This document shows positions 1 through 7,073 of a stretch of 50,869 nt of DNA, one piece after another. Location of the stretch: IMG/VR virus record IMGVR_UViG_3300032205_000002, positions 1 through 50,869 of that record, one strand, 5' to 3'. Source of the DNA: a virus. The stretch's first letter is position 1. Each line of letters opens with the position of its first letter. A program made the translations under genes and the position numbers. The notes beneath the pieces are model-generated. The model was given only the letters and a program-made list of their open reading frames with translations, searched no databases and was not told the DNA's origin.

Positions 1-688
1 TCTTCAGCACCCGCGTGCCCGGCGCGTGCACCGGCTTCGGGACCGGCGGCTTCGGGACCGGCGGCTTGACCGGCTTCGGGCACAGGTTGAACTGCGGCGT
101 CGAGTCCTGGGCCTTCAGGTCGTAGCCGACGCACGTGGACGAAGACTCGTGGGCGGCGCCGTGGCGGCCGGACAGGTGCACCTCGATCGTGTGCGGGTTG
201 GAGCCCGTGTACGACTTCGGCTGCCACTTGTTCCCGACCGTCCAGATGGTCCGGTTGTGGATCACGTACTGGAGGTCGCCCGGATGTGCCAGGGCTTCCT
301 TGACGACGGCCGCCGCCCGGGAGCCGGTCACCATCACGTCGATGGCGTGCACCACGCCCATCGAGTCCCGGTTGTGGTCGGAGCACCGCGACTGGTGCGC
401 GGCGTCGCCGATCCACCCGACCTGCACGTCGTGGCCCCAGCAGGCCCACACGTTCTGCCGACGCACGTCCAGGTTGTGCGCCAGCACGGTCGTGGCCGCC
501 ATCGGCACCGGCACCAGGGCAGGCAGGTACTCGTGGGTGACGCCCTCGTCGTCCGGGTAGTCCTCGAACGGGTCGAACCCGGCCGGAAGGTCCCCGCCGA
601 CGTACTGCTCGTAATTGCCGCCGCCGTCGTCGGTGGTGGCAGTGGTGAAGTCGGCCAGTTCGATGTCGCTGCCCTGTTCAGGCTGCAC
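1..688 (-). CDS. Endolysin, M15-like peptidase domain (5' part; runs off the left edge)
   Basis: Probable peptidoglycan peptidase that lyses the host at the end of infection. From the GTG start the protein has an acidic N-terminus, then a zinc-peptidase signature: a SDHN motif (His105), a G-V-V-H-A-I-D segment (Asp117) and a final V-H pair (His171), matching the His/Asp/His metal ligands of the M15 (D-Ala-D-Ala carboxypeptidase) fold. After about residue 195 comes a Pro-Lys repeat linker, KPPVPKPPVPKP, made by 18-bp DNA repeats, which usually leads to a wall-binding domain; that part lies outside the window. The GTG is preceded by GGAGGAGGAG and overlaps the end of the membrane-protein gene upstream, a usual lysis-cassette arrangement. 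Confidence 0.75.
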   Translation of the reverse strand, partial: MQPEQGSDIELADFTTATTDDGGGNYEQYVGGDLPAGFDPFEDYPDDEGVTHEYLPALVPVPMAATTVLAHNLDVRRQNVWACWGHDVQVGWIGDAAHQSRCSDHNRDSMGVVHAIDVMVTGSRAAAVVKEALAHPGDLQYVIHNRTIWTVGNKWQPKSYTGSNPHTIEVHLSGRHGAAHESSSTCVGYDLKAQDSTPQFNLCPKPVKPPVPKPPVPKPVHAPGTRVLK

Positions 689-1040
689 TGTTCTCCTCCT
701 CCTTGTCCGTCTGCTGTCGGTGCCCACCGTACGCCATCAGATTCCGGTACCTGCTGCGCAACTGAAGATCGAAAATGATCCAGAGACGCCAGCCAAGCAC
801 CGCAGGCAGGCCCAACGCGAACGACGCGGCCCGCAGCCACGCGAACCAGGGGGCGTCGCCGAGGATCAGCCGGACCACGATCAGGTCGAGAATCCAGGTG
901 ATCACCAGCATGAACCAGAAGACGTGCCAGCCGCCCCGGGACCGCCAGAAACGGGCCAGGCTGACGAACGCGACGAACCCGACGGTGGAGACGATGGCAG
1001 ACAGGTAGACCCCAATGGTGCCCAGCAGGTCAGGTGTCAC
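678..1040 (-). CDS. Membrane protein of the lysis cassette, holin candidate
   Basis: A 120-residue protein with about three hydrophobic membrane segments (roughly residues 8-26, 37-53 and 60-85) and a charged tail ending in a KEEEN stretch. The GTG start overlaps the preceding stop as GTGA, so translation is coupled to the gene before it, and its last codons overlap the endolysin start. Position next to the endolysin and multiple membrane spans suggest a holin or a holin partner. A longer reading frame extends upstream but would overlap the preceding gene completely, so the GTGA start is preferred. Family not recognised. Confidence 0.65.
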   Translation of the reverse strand: MTPDLLGTIGVYLSAIVSTVGFVAFVSLARFWRSRGGWHVFWFMLVITWILDLIVVRLILGDAPWFAWLRAASFALGLPAVLGWRLWIIFDLQLRSRYRNLMAYGGHRQQTDKEEENSAA

Positions 1041-1243
1041 TCGGAACCTCGCAGCGCTTTGTCGATCATCGGGCCGAAGTGGTTGTCCGAGTGCAACTTC
1101 CGCAGGGACGCCGATATTGCATCCACCCGGGCCGTCATCGACTCGGCCTCGCGCTGCTGGTCCTGGGCCAGGTCGCGCAACTGCTCGGCCGCCCGCACAG
1201 CTTCGTCGGCCTTCCGGAACCGCTTGCGCCACAACAGCCTCAC
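1037..1243 (-). CDS. Small coiled-coil protein of the lysis cassette
   Basis: A 68-residue charged protein, rich in Arg, Glu and Ala, likely one long helix (residues 8-50). Start GTG overlaps the upstream stop (GTGA) and its own stop overlaps the next start in the same way, so it is locked in the translation chain of the lysis genes. No known domain is recognised; an accessory lysis or spanin-like role is only a guess from position. Confidence 0.6.
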   Translation of the reverse strand: MRLLWRKRFRKADEAVRAAEQLRDLAQDQQREAESMTARVDAISASLRKLHSDNHFGPMIDKALRGSE

Positions 1244-1554
1244 GAGGGACCACCCCGTCTTTGAGTGTGATCCCGGGCCGCCCGCTCCCCCAGGGCCTTA
1301 AGAATCTTGTCCTGGTTCTCCGCGAGCACCATCAGTTTCTTCACCGAGTCCACGAGCGTCTTGTTGGTCTCAGTATTGGCAGTTACCCCAGCCTCGGCTA
1401 CCTCGGCTCGCCTTTCGGCACTTTCCCTCAACTGCTCGGCCACCCGGCGCGGGATGATCGCACCGCGCAGCATCGCATAGAACGTTGCGAGCATTCCCGA
1501 CACCAGTACGCCGATAAGCACCCAGGGCAGATTGTCCGCGTTCACTTCGACCAT
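1240..1554 (-). CDS. Holin-like protein: one membrane segment plus coiled coil
   Basis: A 104-residue protein with an N-terminal hydrophobic segment (about residues 10-30, WVLIGVLVSGMLATFYAML) followed by a long helical, charged region (residues 40-95). This layout, one N-terminal membrane anchor and a cytoplasmic coiled coil, is common among small phage holin or holin-associated proteins. It starts the lysis cassette downstream of the tail genes and is translationally coupled to the next gene. The upstream ribosome site is weak (GGGGCG). Confidence 0.6.
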   Translation of the reverse strand: MVEVNADNLPWVLIGVLVSGMLATFYAMLRGAIIPRRVAEQLRESAERRAEVAEAGVTANTETNKTLVDSVKKLMVLAENQDKILKALGERAARDHTQRRGGPS

Positions 1555-1609
1555 TTCGCCCCGTTCCCTCAGTACGCCGTGCTAATTATTTCAGCGCGCA
1601 CCGACAGGA

Positions 1610-2230
1610 TCAGGGAACGGAGGTCAAGGCGACCATGGTCAGGCTGATGAACGGCGGCGAACCCGTATCGATGTTGAGCGGCCCGGCCGGGGTGCCGGTC
1701 CAGAACGTCTTCAGCTCCAGGAAGTCGCCCGCGTTCAGCTTCCACATCGACAGGCACGACGCCCACACCTGCCCGGTGTACGCACTGACCGGGTTGAACT
1801 TCGTCCCCTGCACCCAGGCGGTCCCCCCGTTGAGGCCGATGGCGGTCTCCACGGCCCCGTTGGCGCCGAACGCCGAGCCGATGTTGTAGCCGCACGCCGC
1901 CGTCGCCAGCACGATGCAGCCGACCGGCGCGGTGAGGCGGGTCGGCTGCCCGGCCGCCCACCAGTTCGCGTTGGCGAGGGGGCTGTTGGCGCCATTGTTC
2001 ACGGTCACCGTGTCGAGGGTGATCGCCGTCAAGGTCGCCTTGGTGATCGACTGCGCGGCATTACGGCGGCCGGTGAACGACGCGAACTTCGAGAAGTCGT
2101 TCGCCATCCTGGCCGTGCCGACCAGGCCCGCGTCGATATCGCTGGCCATGGCCTGCACGTCGGCCACGTTCACCACGTCAGCGGTCCACGGGTACCGCAG
2201 CCGGGCATACGGAGTCCTGCGCATCGTCAT
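1610..2230 (-). CDS. Minor tail / tail-tip protein
   Basis: A 206-residue protein that begins with a short polar N-terminus and a V-A-D-V-Q-A-M-A-S-D-I-D segment, a beginning shared by many actinophage tail-tip and fibre-associated proteins and by the next upstream gene (V-A-D-F-A-D-V-Q-D-A). The rest is beta-rich and low in charge. The ATG directly abuts the upstream TAG stop (TAGATG). It is the last tail gene before the lysis cassette. Function within the tip is not known. Confidence 0.65.
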   Translation of the reverse strand: MTMRRTPYARLRYPWTADVVNVADVQAMASDIDAGLVGTARMANDFSKFASFTGRRNAAQSITKATLTAITLDTVTVNNGANSPLANANWWAAGQPTRLTAPVGCIVLATAACGYNIGSAFGANGAVETAIGLNGGTAWVQGTKFNPVSAYTGQVWASCLSMWKLNAGDFLELKTFWTGTPAGPLNIDTGSPPFISLTMVALTSVP

Positions 2231-2827
2231 CTAGATCACCGGTCCCAGGTACATGCCCCAGAAGGTCGATCCGGCGGAGACCCCCTTCTGGGTGCTTCCG
2301 TTGAGGTAGAGCGCCGCCAGGGCGCTGCCCCGGTAGATCGGGGCCATCGTGAAGACGTTCAGCCACTCGCCGTTGGTGTTCGTCTCATCCGACCGCTGGT
2401 AGGAGGTGGTGGTGGTCGCCACCCCGGACACCTGGTCGGTGGTGGTGACCTGGATGCCGCCCATCACCATGTCACCCACCACCGGCGTGCCGGAGATCGC
2501 GACGGACAGCACAGTCGCCCCGAACAACCACCAGGACGGCGCCTGAGACGTCGGCTGCGTCCACGAGCCTTGGCCGATAGTGACCCCGCCCGTGTTGTCC
2601 CACTGGATCGACTGGGCCTTCACGAAGTCGGTACCGGAGAGAAACCCGGATCCGTTGGCCGTCTGCTGGAAGATGAACGACGGCCGCCCCATGAACGCCC
2701 GGAACGGCGCCTGTTCCCCGCGCAGATCCGCATCGACGGAAGCAGCCAGCCTGAAGGCATCCTGCACGTCCGCGAAATCGGCCACGAGCGGGTACGGGTA
2801 CCCCTCAACCGCAGTATTTCCGCTCAT
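2231..2827 (-). CDS. Minor tail protein
   Basis: A 198-residue beta-rich protein with the same N-terminal plan as the gene downstream, Y-P-L-V-A-D-F-A-D-V-Q-D, so the two are probably distant paralogues that use the same docking segment. Start ATG overlaps the upstream stop (ATGA). A reading frame that runs further upstream is only a shadow of the 408-residue gene. A tail-tip or receptor-facing role is inferred from position among tail genes. Confidence 0.65.
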   Translation of the reverse strand: MSGNTAVEGYPYPLVADFADVQDAFRLAASVDADLRGEQAPFRAFMGRPSFIFQQTANGSGFLSGTDFVKAQSIQWDNTGGVTIGQGSWTQPTSQAPSWWLFGATVLSVAISGTPVVGDMVMGGIQVTTTDQVSGVATTTTSYQRSDETNTNGEWLNVFTMAPIYRGSALAALYLNGSTQKGVSAGSTFWGMYLGPVI

Positions 2828-4050
2828 GAGAAGAAGTCCGAAATCTTGATGGCGGACAACGCCGCATAGGTGGCCGTGTAGGCGTTGCTGGAGACCGGAG
2901 TCGTCAGGTTCATCGACACCTTGATCGGCGTCGTCGGGTCGCTGTTGTAGAACACCGCCGACGTGTGCACGGAACCGCCGACGCCATGGTCGCCGGTGTG
3001 CGACGGGTTGGACCGGGCGGCAGCCGCCGGGGAAACGCCGTTCAACGCGCCGGTGGCGCCCCACGAGAACCAGAGCGTGTCGGTCCCGGCGAAGATGTCC
3101 GTGAACTGCGCCTCGAACGTGCACATCCAGGCCCCGACCCCCAGGTAGAGCTGCTGGGCGTCGTAGGCGAGGTTGGTGGGGGTGCCGACGTTGTACTCGA
3201 CCGCGTTGAAGACGAAGAAGGCGTTGTTGTTCTGGAAGTTGGTGGTGCTGATCCGCACGCGCGGGAACAGGGTGGCCAGCGACACGAGCGGGTCGAGGGT
3301 GGCCATGGCCGCGTCGGCGGTGTCGGCCAGCGTCTCCAGGGCGGTCTGCTTCGGGTAGGCGAACGCCGGGTCGGCGCACATTGTGTCGGCGGCGGCAGGG
3401 ACGGGCAGGCTGTACGTCCTCGTCGCAACGTTTTGGATCTTGGCGGTGATCGACGGGGACGCCTGCTCGTCCCGGGCCATGATCCCGACCTGCGTCCCGG
3501 CGATGTAGTTCGTCAGGGAAGCGTCGAAGGCGGTCGCCATCCAGCCGGTCGGCGGGGCCGCCGTGGTCAGCCACAGCATCGACTGGAGCACGTTGGTCTG
3601 GAGCGCCTGCGACCAGCGGACCGAGAACCGCAGGTTGTAGACGGTGTTCGCCACGTACGTGAGACCGGTCGCGACCGTCGCGATCGTGGACAGGCCGCCG
3701 CCCACGACCTTCGAGAACCGCAGGCTGATCGCGCCACCGGCCGCGACCATCATCGTGCCGTTGTAGTAGTTGCTGATCGTCGGCAGCTTCCCCGCGAACC
3801 CGACCGTCGCCAGGGCCGTCGCCGGAATGGCGTTCATCGACACCTGGCCGGTGATGTCGAAGTCGGAGGTCTGAAGGTCGATGTAGCCGATCTTGTCGCC
3901 GCCCGACGACGGAGCGATCGTCGCGAAGTTCGGCGTCACGTTGAACTGCGCCGCCACCCCCAGCAGCGTGTACGTCTGCCCCGAGGTGGCCACGCCGAGG
4001 CCGGAGGCGACGGTACGGCCGAACGTGTCGATGTAGCCGGTGGTGGTCAT
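2824..4050 (-). CDS. Minor tail protein, lectin-like beta-sandwich
   Basis: A 408-residue protein with few charged residues, many Ser/Thr/Gly and aromatic beta strands. The N-terminal half (Y-I-D-T-F-G-R-T-V start, then I-D-L-Q-T-S-D-F-D-I) resembles the concanavalin-like lectin folds seen in phage minor tail proteins; the C-terminal half looks like a second beta domain (F-F-V-F-N-A-V-E-Y-N-V-G). It probably contacts host surface glycans. A variant copy of the dispersed 10-bp motif (GATCCAAAAC) is coded here as I-Q-N. Family assignment is by appearance only. Confidence 0.65.
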   Translation of the reverse strand: MTTTGYIDTFGRTVASGLGVATSGQTYTLLGVAAQFNVTPNFATIAPSSGGDKIGYIDLQTSDFDITGQVSMNAIPATALATVGFAGKLPTISNYYNGTMMVAAGGAISLRFSKVVGGGLSTIATVATGLTYVANTVYNLRFSVRWSQALQTNVLQSMLWLTTAAPPTGWMATAFDASLTNYIAGTQVGIMARDEQASPSITAKIQNVATRTYSLPVPAAADTMCADPAFAYPKQTALETLADTADAAMATLDPLVSLATLFPRVRISTTNFQNNNAFFVFNAVEYNVGTPTNLAYDAQQLYLGVGAWMCTFEAQFTDIFAGTDTLWFSWGATGALNGVSPAAAARSNPSHTGDHGVGGSVHTSAVFYNSDPTTPIKVSMNLTTPVSSNAYTATYAALSAIKISDFFS

Positions 4051-4060
4051 CTGCGCCCCC

Positions 4061-4615
4061 TCATGCGGTCAGGGTGTCGAGGGGGTAGGTGCCGCTGAAC
4101 TGGAGGAACGTCCCCGAGACGGTCTGATCGTAGAGGCGCAACGCCCCCGCCGCGTCAACGTGCAGGGCTGGCCGGGTCGTGCCCTGCGCGGCGACGCACA
4201 CAACGATCTCCCCGTTCGGGATGGGCAGGCCGGTGACGATGACCGAACCGGTCGCGGGGATCCCCGCGTTGTTGAGCTGCCCGGCGATCTGCACCTCGGA
4301 GCCGGTCAGGCGCCACTGCCCCGGGCTGCCCGCCCGGTCCGTCCAGCCGTTCTGGTAGCCCAGGTCGGCGAACTTGTGCCAGACGTTCACCCCGGCCCGG
4401 CCGAGGATCAGCCATGCCGAGTCCTGCCGGAACACCGACACCGTGTCCCCGACGATCGGCGCGTACGAGCCGACCACCCCCACCCCGGCCGAGAACGAGC
4501 CCCCGTTGATCGACAGGGTGATCGAGGTACCGGAGACGGCCGTGACCGTCGCGACGCGCATCCCGTTCGGGATCCCGGCCGTCTTGGCGACGGCGTGCGG
4601 CAGCTTCGTGCTCAC
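4061..4615 (-). CDS. Tail-tip / baseplate hub-associated protein
   Basis: A 184-residue protein. The first 75 residues look like a small barrel domain (A-T-V-T-A-V-S-G-T-S-I-T-L-S-I and a V-G-D-T-V-S-V-F motif), as in OB-fold-like phage baseplate proteins; the remainder is a second beta domain. The GTG start overlaps the upstream stop (GTGA), so it is coupled to the 385-residue tail protein. Confidence 0.6.
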   Translation of the reverse strand: MSTKLPHAVAKTAGIPNGMRVATVTAVSGTSITLSINGGSFSAGVGVVGSYAPIVGDTVSVFRQDSAWLILGRAGVNVWHKFADLGYQNGWTDRAGSPGQWRLTGSEVQIAGQLNNAGIPATGSVIVTGLPIPNGEIVVCVAAQGTTRPALHVDAAGALRLYDQTVSGTFLQFSGTYPLDTLTA

Positions 4616-5769
4616 GTGAGCACCGGCGAATACGCTCGCAGGTTCAAGGACATGTCCCCCGTCTCTCGCAGCGGCAGGGTGAACCCGGAGATGACCTGGG
4701 CGGAGACCGCCCCGTCAGCCTTCGCGGTGATCAGGTCCCCCAGTTCGATCGAGGCGTCCGGGACGACCGTCACCGAGTCCCAGGTCTGTGTGATGGCGGT
4801 GGCCGCCTTGAGCGCGGACTGGGCGGCCTGCTTGCACTGCGAGACCGTCAGCGCCGTCTGGTTCTGGATCAGCAGCGGCTTGCGGCCGAAGTTACCCAGG
4901 TAGTAGGTGGGGCTGTTCTTGTCCAGGTCCCGGGCGATGGCGTACACCGGCGCCGTGCCGTCCTGCCGTTCCGAGGTGAACACGGCGCTGTTGTAGACCC
5001 CGGTCCGGGAGATCGTGATGGAGAAGTCGGAGACGGTGCCGTAGGCCAGCGGGAGGGCGTTGGTGCCGTCGGCGAGCGTCAGCACGGGGGTCAGGCCCGG
5101 CTTCGTCCACGGGGTCAGCCGCTGCACGAACGAGCCGTCGGCGAGCGGGTACCAGAGCATCGCGGCGGTGGCCGACATGTCGTCGAGGGCCTGCCCTCGA
5201 TCGTTCTGCCACGCCACCGGAGGGATCTTCGCGCCGGTCAGGTCGGAGACGCCGAACACCGCATCCGCGAGAGCGTCGCGGACCAGCCGCCGGAACTCGA
5301 CGTTGATCGTGTTGCTGGGCACCGACGACTGCGGCGTCTCGAACTGCGCGTCCACCACGTCGGCGGCCAGGTCGTTGGCGGTCAGCGACACCGACCCGGC
5401 GCGGGACAGCGACACCGACTCGATCCTGCCGTAGAACACCGGGAACGACGCCACCGAGCCGTCCCCGTACGTGATGCCCCGGTAGATCTTCAGCCGGTTG
5501 CCGTACGGGGCCAGCAGCCCGCCAGGATCGACGTTGCCGTTCGGCAGCAGCGGGAACCAGGACCGGTCCACCGTCAGCGCCGCCACGCGCGCCACACGGC
5601 TGTTCAGGGTCGCCCGGATGTTGCCGTCCACGAACGGCAGGCCCACCCCAAGACTCCCCGAGTACAAGACTGTCCCGTCGCGGGCCAGCACGTCCACCCG
5701 GTTGTAGACGTTGTGCGGCCGGGCCAGCGCATCCCGGTACGTCCCGTCGAGTCCACCCGCCCAGACCAT
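4612..5769 (-). CDS. Minor tail protein, DUF5047-like
   Basis: A 385-residue protein. The N-terminus (H-N-V-Y-N-R-V-D-V and Y-S-G-S-L-G) and the middle part (Y-G-R-I-E-S-V-S-L-S) resemble the DUF5047 group of actinophage minor tail proteins that form part of the tail tip hub. Start chosen at ATG 5769, which shares one base with the upstream stop (TGATG); a much longer frame reaching 6759 overlaps the next gene and is rejected. Confidence 0.65.
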   Translation of the reverse strand: MVWAGGLDGTYRDALARPHNVYNRVDVLARDGTVLYSGSLGVGLPFVDGNIRATLNSRVARVAALTVDRSWFPLLPNGNVDPGGLLAPYGNRLKIYRGITYGDGSVASFPVFYGRIESVSLSRAGSVSLTANDLAADVVDAQFETPQSSVPSNTINVEFRRLVRDALADAVFGVSDLTGAKIPPVAWQNDRGQALDDMSATAAMLWYPLADGSFVQRLTPWTKPGLTPVLTLADGTNALPLAYGTVSDFSITISRTGVYNSAVFTSERQDGTAPVYAIARDLDKNSPTYYLGNFGRKPLLIQNQTALTVSQCKQAAQSALKAATAITQTWDSVTVVPDASIELGDLITAKADGAVSAQVISGFTLPLRETGDMSLNLRAYSPVLT

Positions 5770-7070
5770 CAGCCAGCCGCCCCGTCGAGGACCTGGGTCC
5801 ACGTCAGCCCGGCGGCGTTGACCGCGCCCCAGGTGGCGTACACGTTGCACGTGTCCTGCCAGCGGGCGCCGACCGTCCCCTGCATGAACCCGCCGGGTCC
5901 GGCGCACACGGCGTGCGGCAGGGACAGCACCCGGATCGGGAACCGGTGGTCGGGCATGACCCGCTGCTCGGAGGTCGTGCCGACCGACAGGAACCGGTCC
6001 GGCACCCCGTATTCGTCGGGCACCTGGAACAGCACCGGCGAGCCGGGCTGGAGCAGCGCGTTCAGCCGGTCCCGGTCGGCGAAGGTCCGCGACACCAGGG
6101 TCAGCGTGTTCGTGGGCGCCGACCGGGGCTTGGCGACGATGACCGGCACGTCCTGGTTGTTGATGTTGAACGCGGCAGCGTTGGCCGCCCGCGAGTCCAC
6201 GTCCAGGGACTGCCAGAACACACCCTCGGTGGGCGTGCACCCGGGCTGCGGGTCGAACGAGAAGTCGACGCGCACGTTCCGGGCGGGCCGCAGCGGGTCC
6301 TTCAGCCAGCACGAGCCCAGCGACGACAGGCGGGAGCCGCCGGAGGTCGCCGACCCGGCGGCGTTCGTGACGGTGAACGGGTTGACCGAGCCGATCACGG
6401 TAGCGCCGGGGGTGCCGGTCATCGTGATGAACGGCTGCACCGACACGGTGTTGGCCGGTGCCACGCCGGAGGCCGTGACGGTGGTGGCGGCGAGAATGTT
6501 CGAGGCGACGGTGGCCGGGCTGGACAGGATCGCGCCGGAGGCGTCCCGGAACGACATACCGAGCGAATACTGCTTGATCACCGTCGAGGAGATCGTGGCT
6601 GTCACGGTGATCGTGGCGCCGGGGGTAGCCGGGATGTCCTCGCCGGAAATCTTCGGGTCGGTCACGGAGCCGTCGGTGTTGAAGGACAGGAAGTTCTTGC
6701 CGGTGGTGTCGGCGGTCAGCCGCAGCGTCACGGCGGCGCCGCCGTTGGACACGTACCACGGGTCCAGGTAGCCGCCGGTGAACGTCGAGTTGGCGTTCAT
6801 CGTGACCGACGGGGCGGTGGCCGTGTAGTACGACATCGTGTCCAGCGGGGCCTCGGTGTCGTAGATGACCGCCTTGAACCCGGCCTGCATCGGCACGTAC
6901 GGCAGCCCGTTGATCGTCTGCGATGTGCCGTGCCCGCGTACCGGGGTGGTCGCGCCGGTCGCCGAGTCCACCCGCAGCACGTAGGCGTACAGGGCGTCGA
7001 TGTCAGAAAAGTCGAGGTCGAGCCGTACCTGGGACTTCACGCTGTCGGAGGCGGCGGTCAGGGTGGGCAT
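5769..7070 (-). CDS. Minor tail protein (distal tail-like)
   Basis: A 433-residue protein directly downstream of the tape measure gene, where distal tail proteins usually lie. The N- and C-terminal parts (L-R-L-D-L-D-F-S-D and D-P-L-R-P-A-R-N-V-R-V-D) flank a Ser/Thr-rich central stretch (about residues 95-240) that could be a carbohydrate-binding insertion. Assignment as distal tail component comes mainly from position. Confidence 0.65.
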   Translation of the reverse strand: MPTLTAASDSVKSQVRLDLDFSDIDALYAYVLRVDSATGATTPVRGHGTSQTINGLPYVPMQAGFKAVIYDTEAPLDTMSYYTATAPSVTMNANSTFTGGYLDPWYVSNGGAAVTLRLTADTTGKNFLSFNTDGSVTDPKISGEDIPATPGATITVTATISSTVIKQYSLGMSFRDASGAILSSPATVASNILAATTVTASGVAPANTVSVQPFITMTGTPGATVIGSVNPFTVTNAAGSATSGGSRLSSLGSCWLKDPLRPARNVRVDFSFDPQPGCTPTEGVFWQSLDVDSRAANAAAFNINNQDVPVIVAKPRSAPTNTLTLVSRTFADRDRLNALLQPGSPVLFQVPDEYGVPDRFLSVGTTSEQRVMPDHRFPIRVLSLPHAVCAGPGGFMQGTVGARWQDTCNVYATWGAVNAAGLTWTQVLDGAAG

Positions 7071-7073
7071 TCG

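Noticed and set aside
26-778. Plus-strand frame opposite the endolysin
   Set aside because: Shadow of the GTG-started endolysin gene, which shows zinc-peptidase ligands in order and a strong ribosome site.
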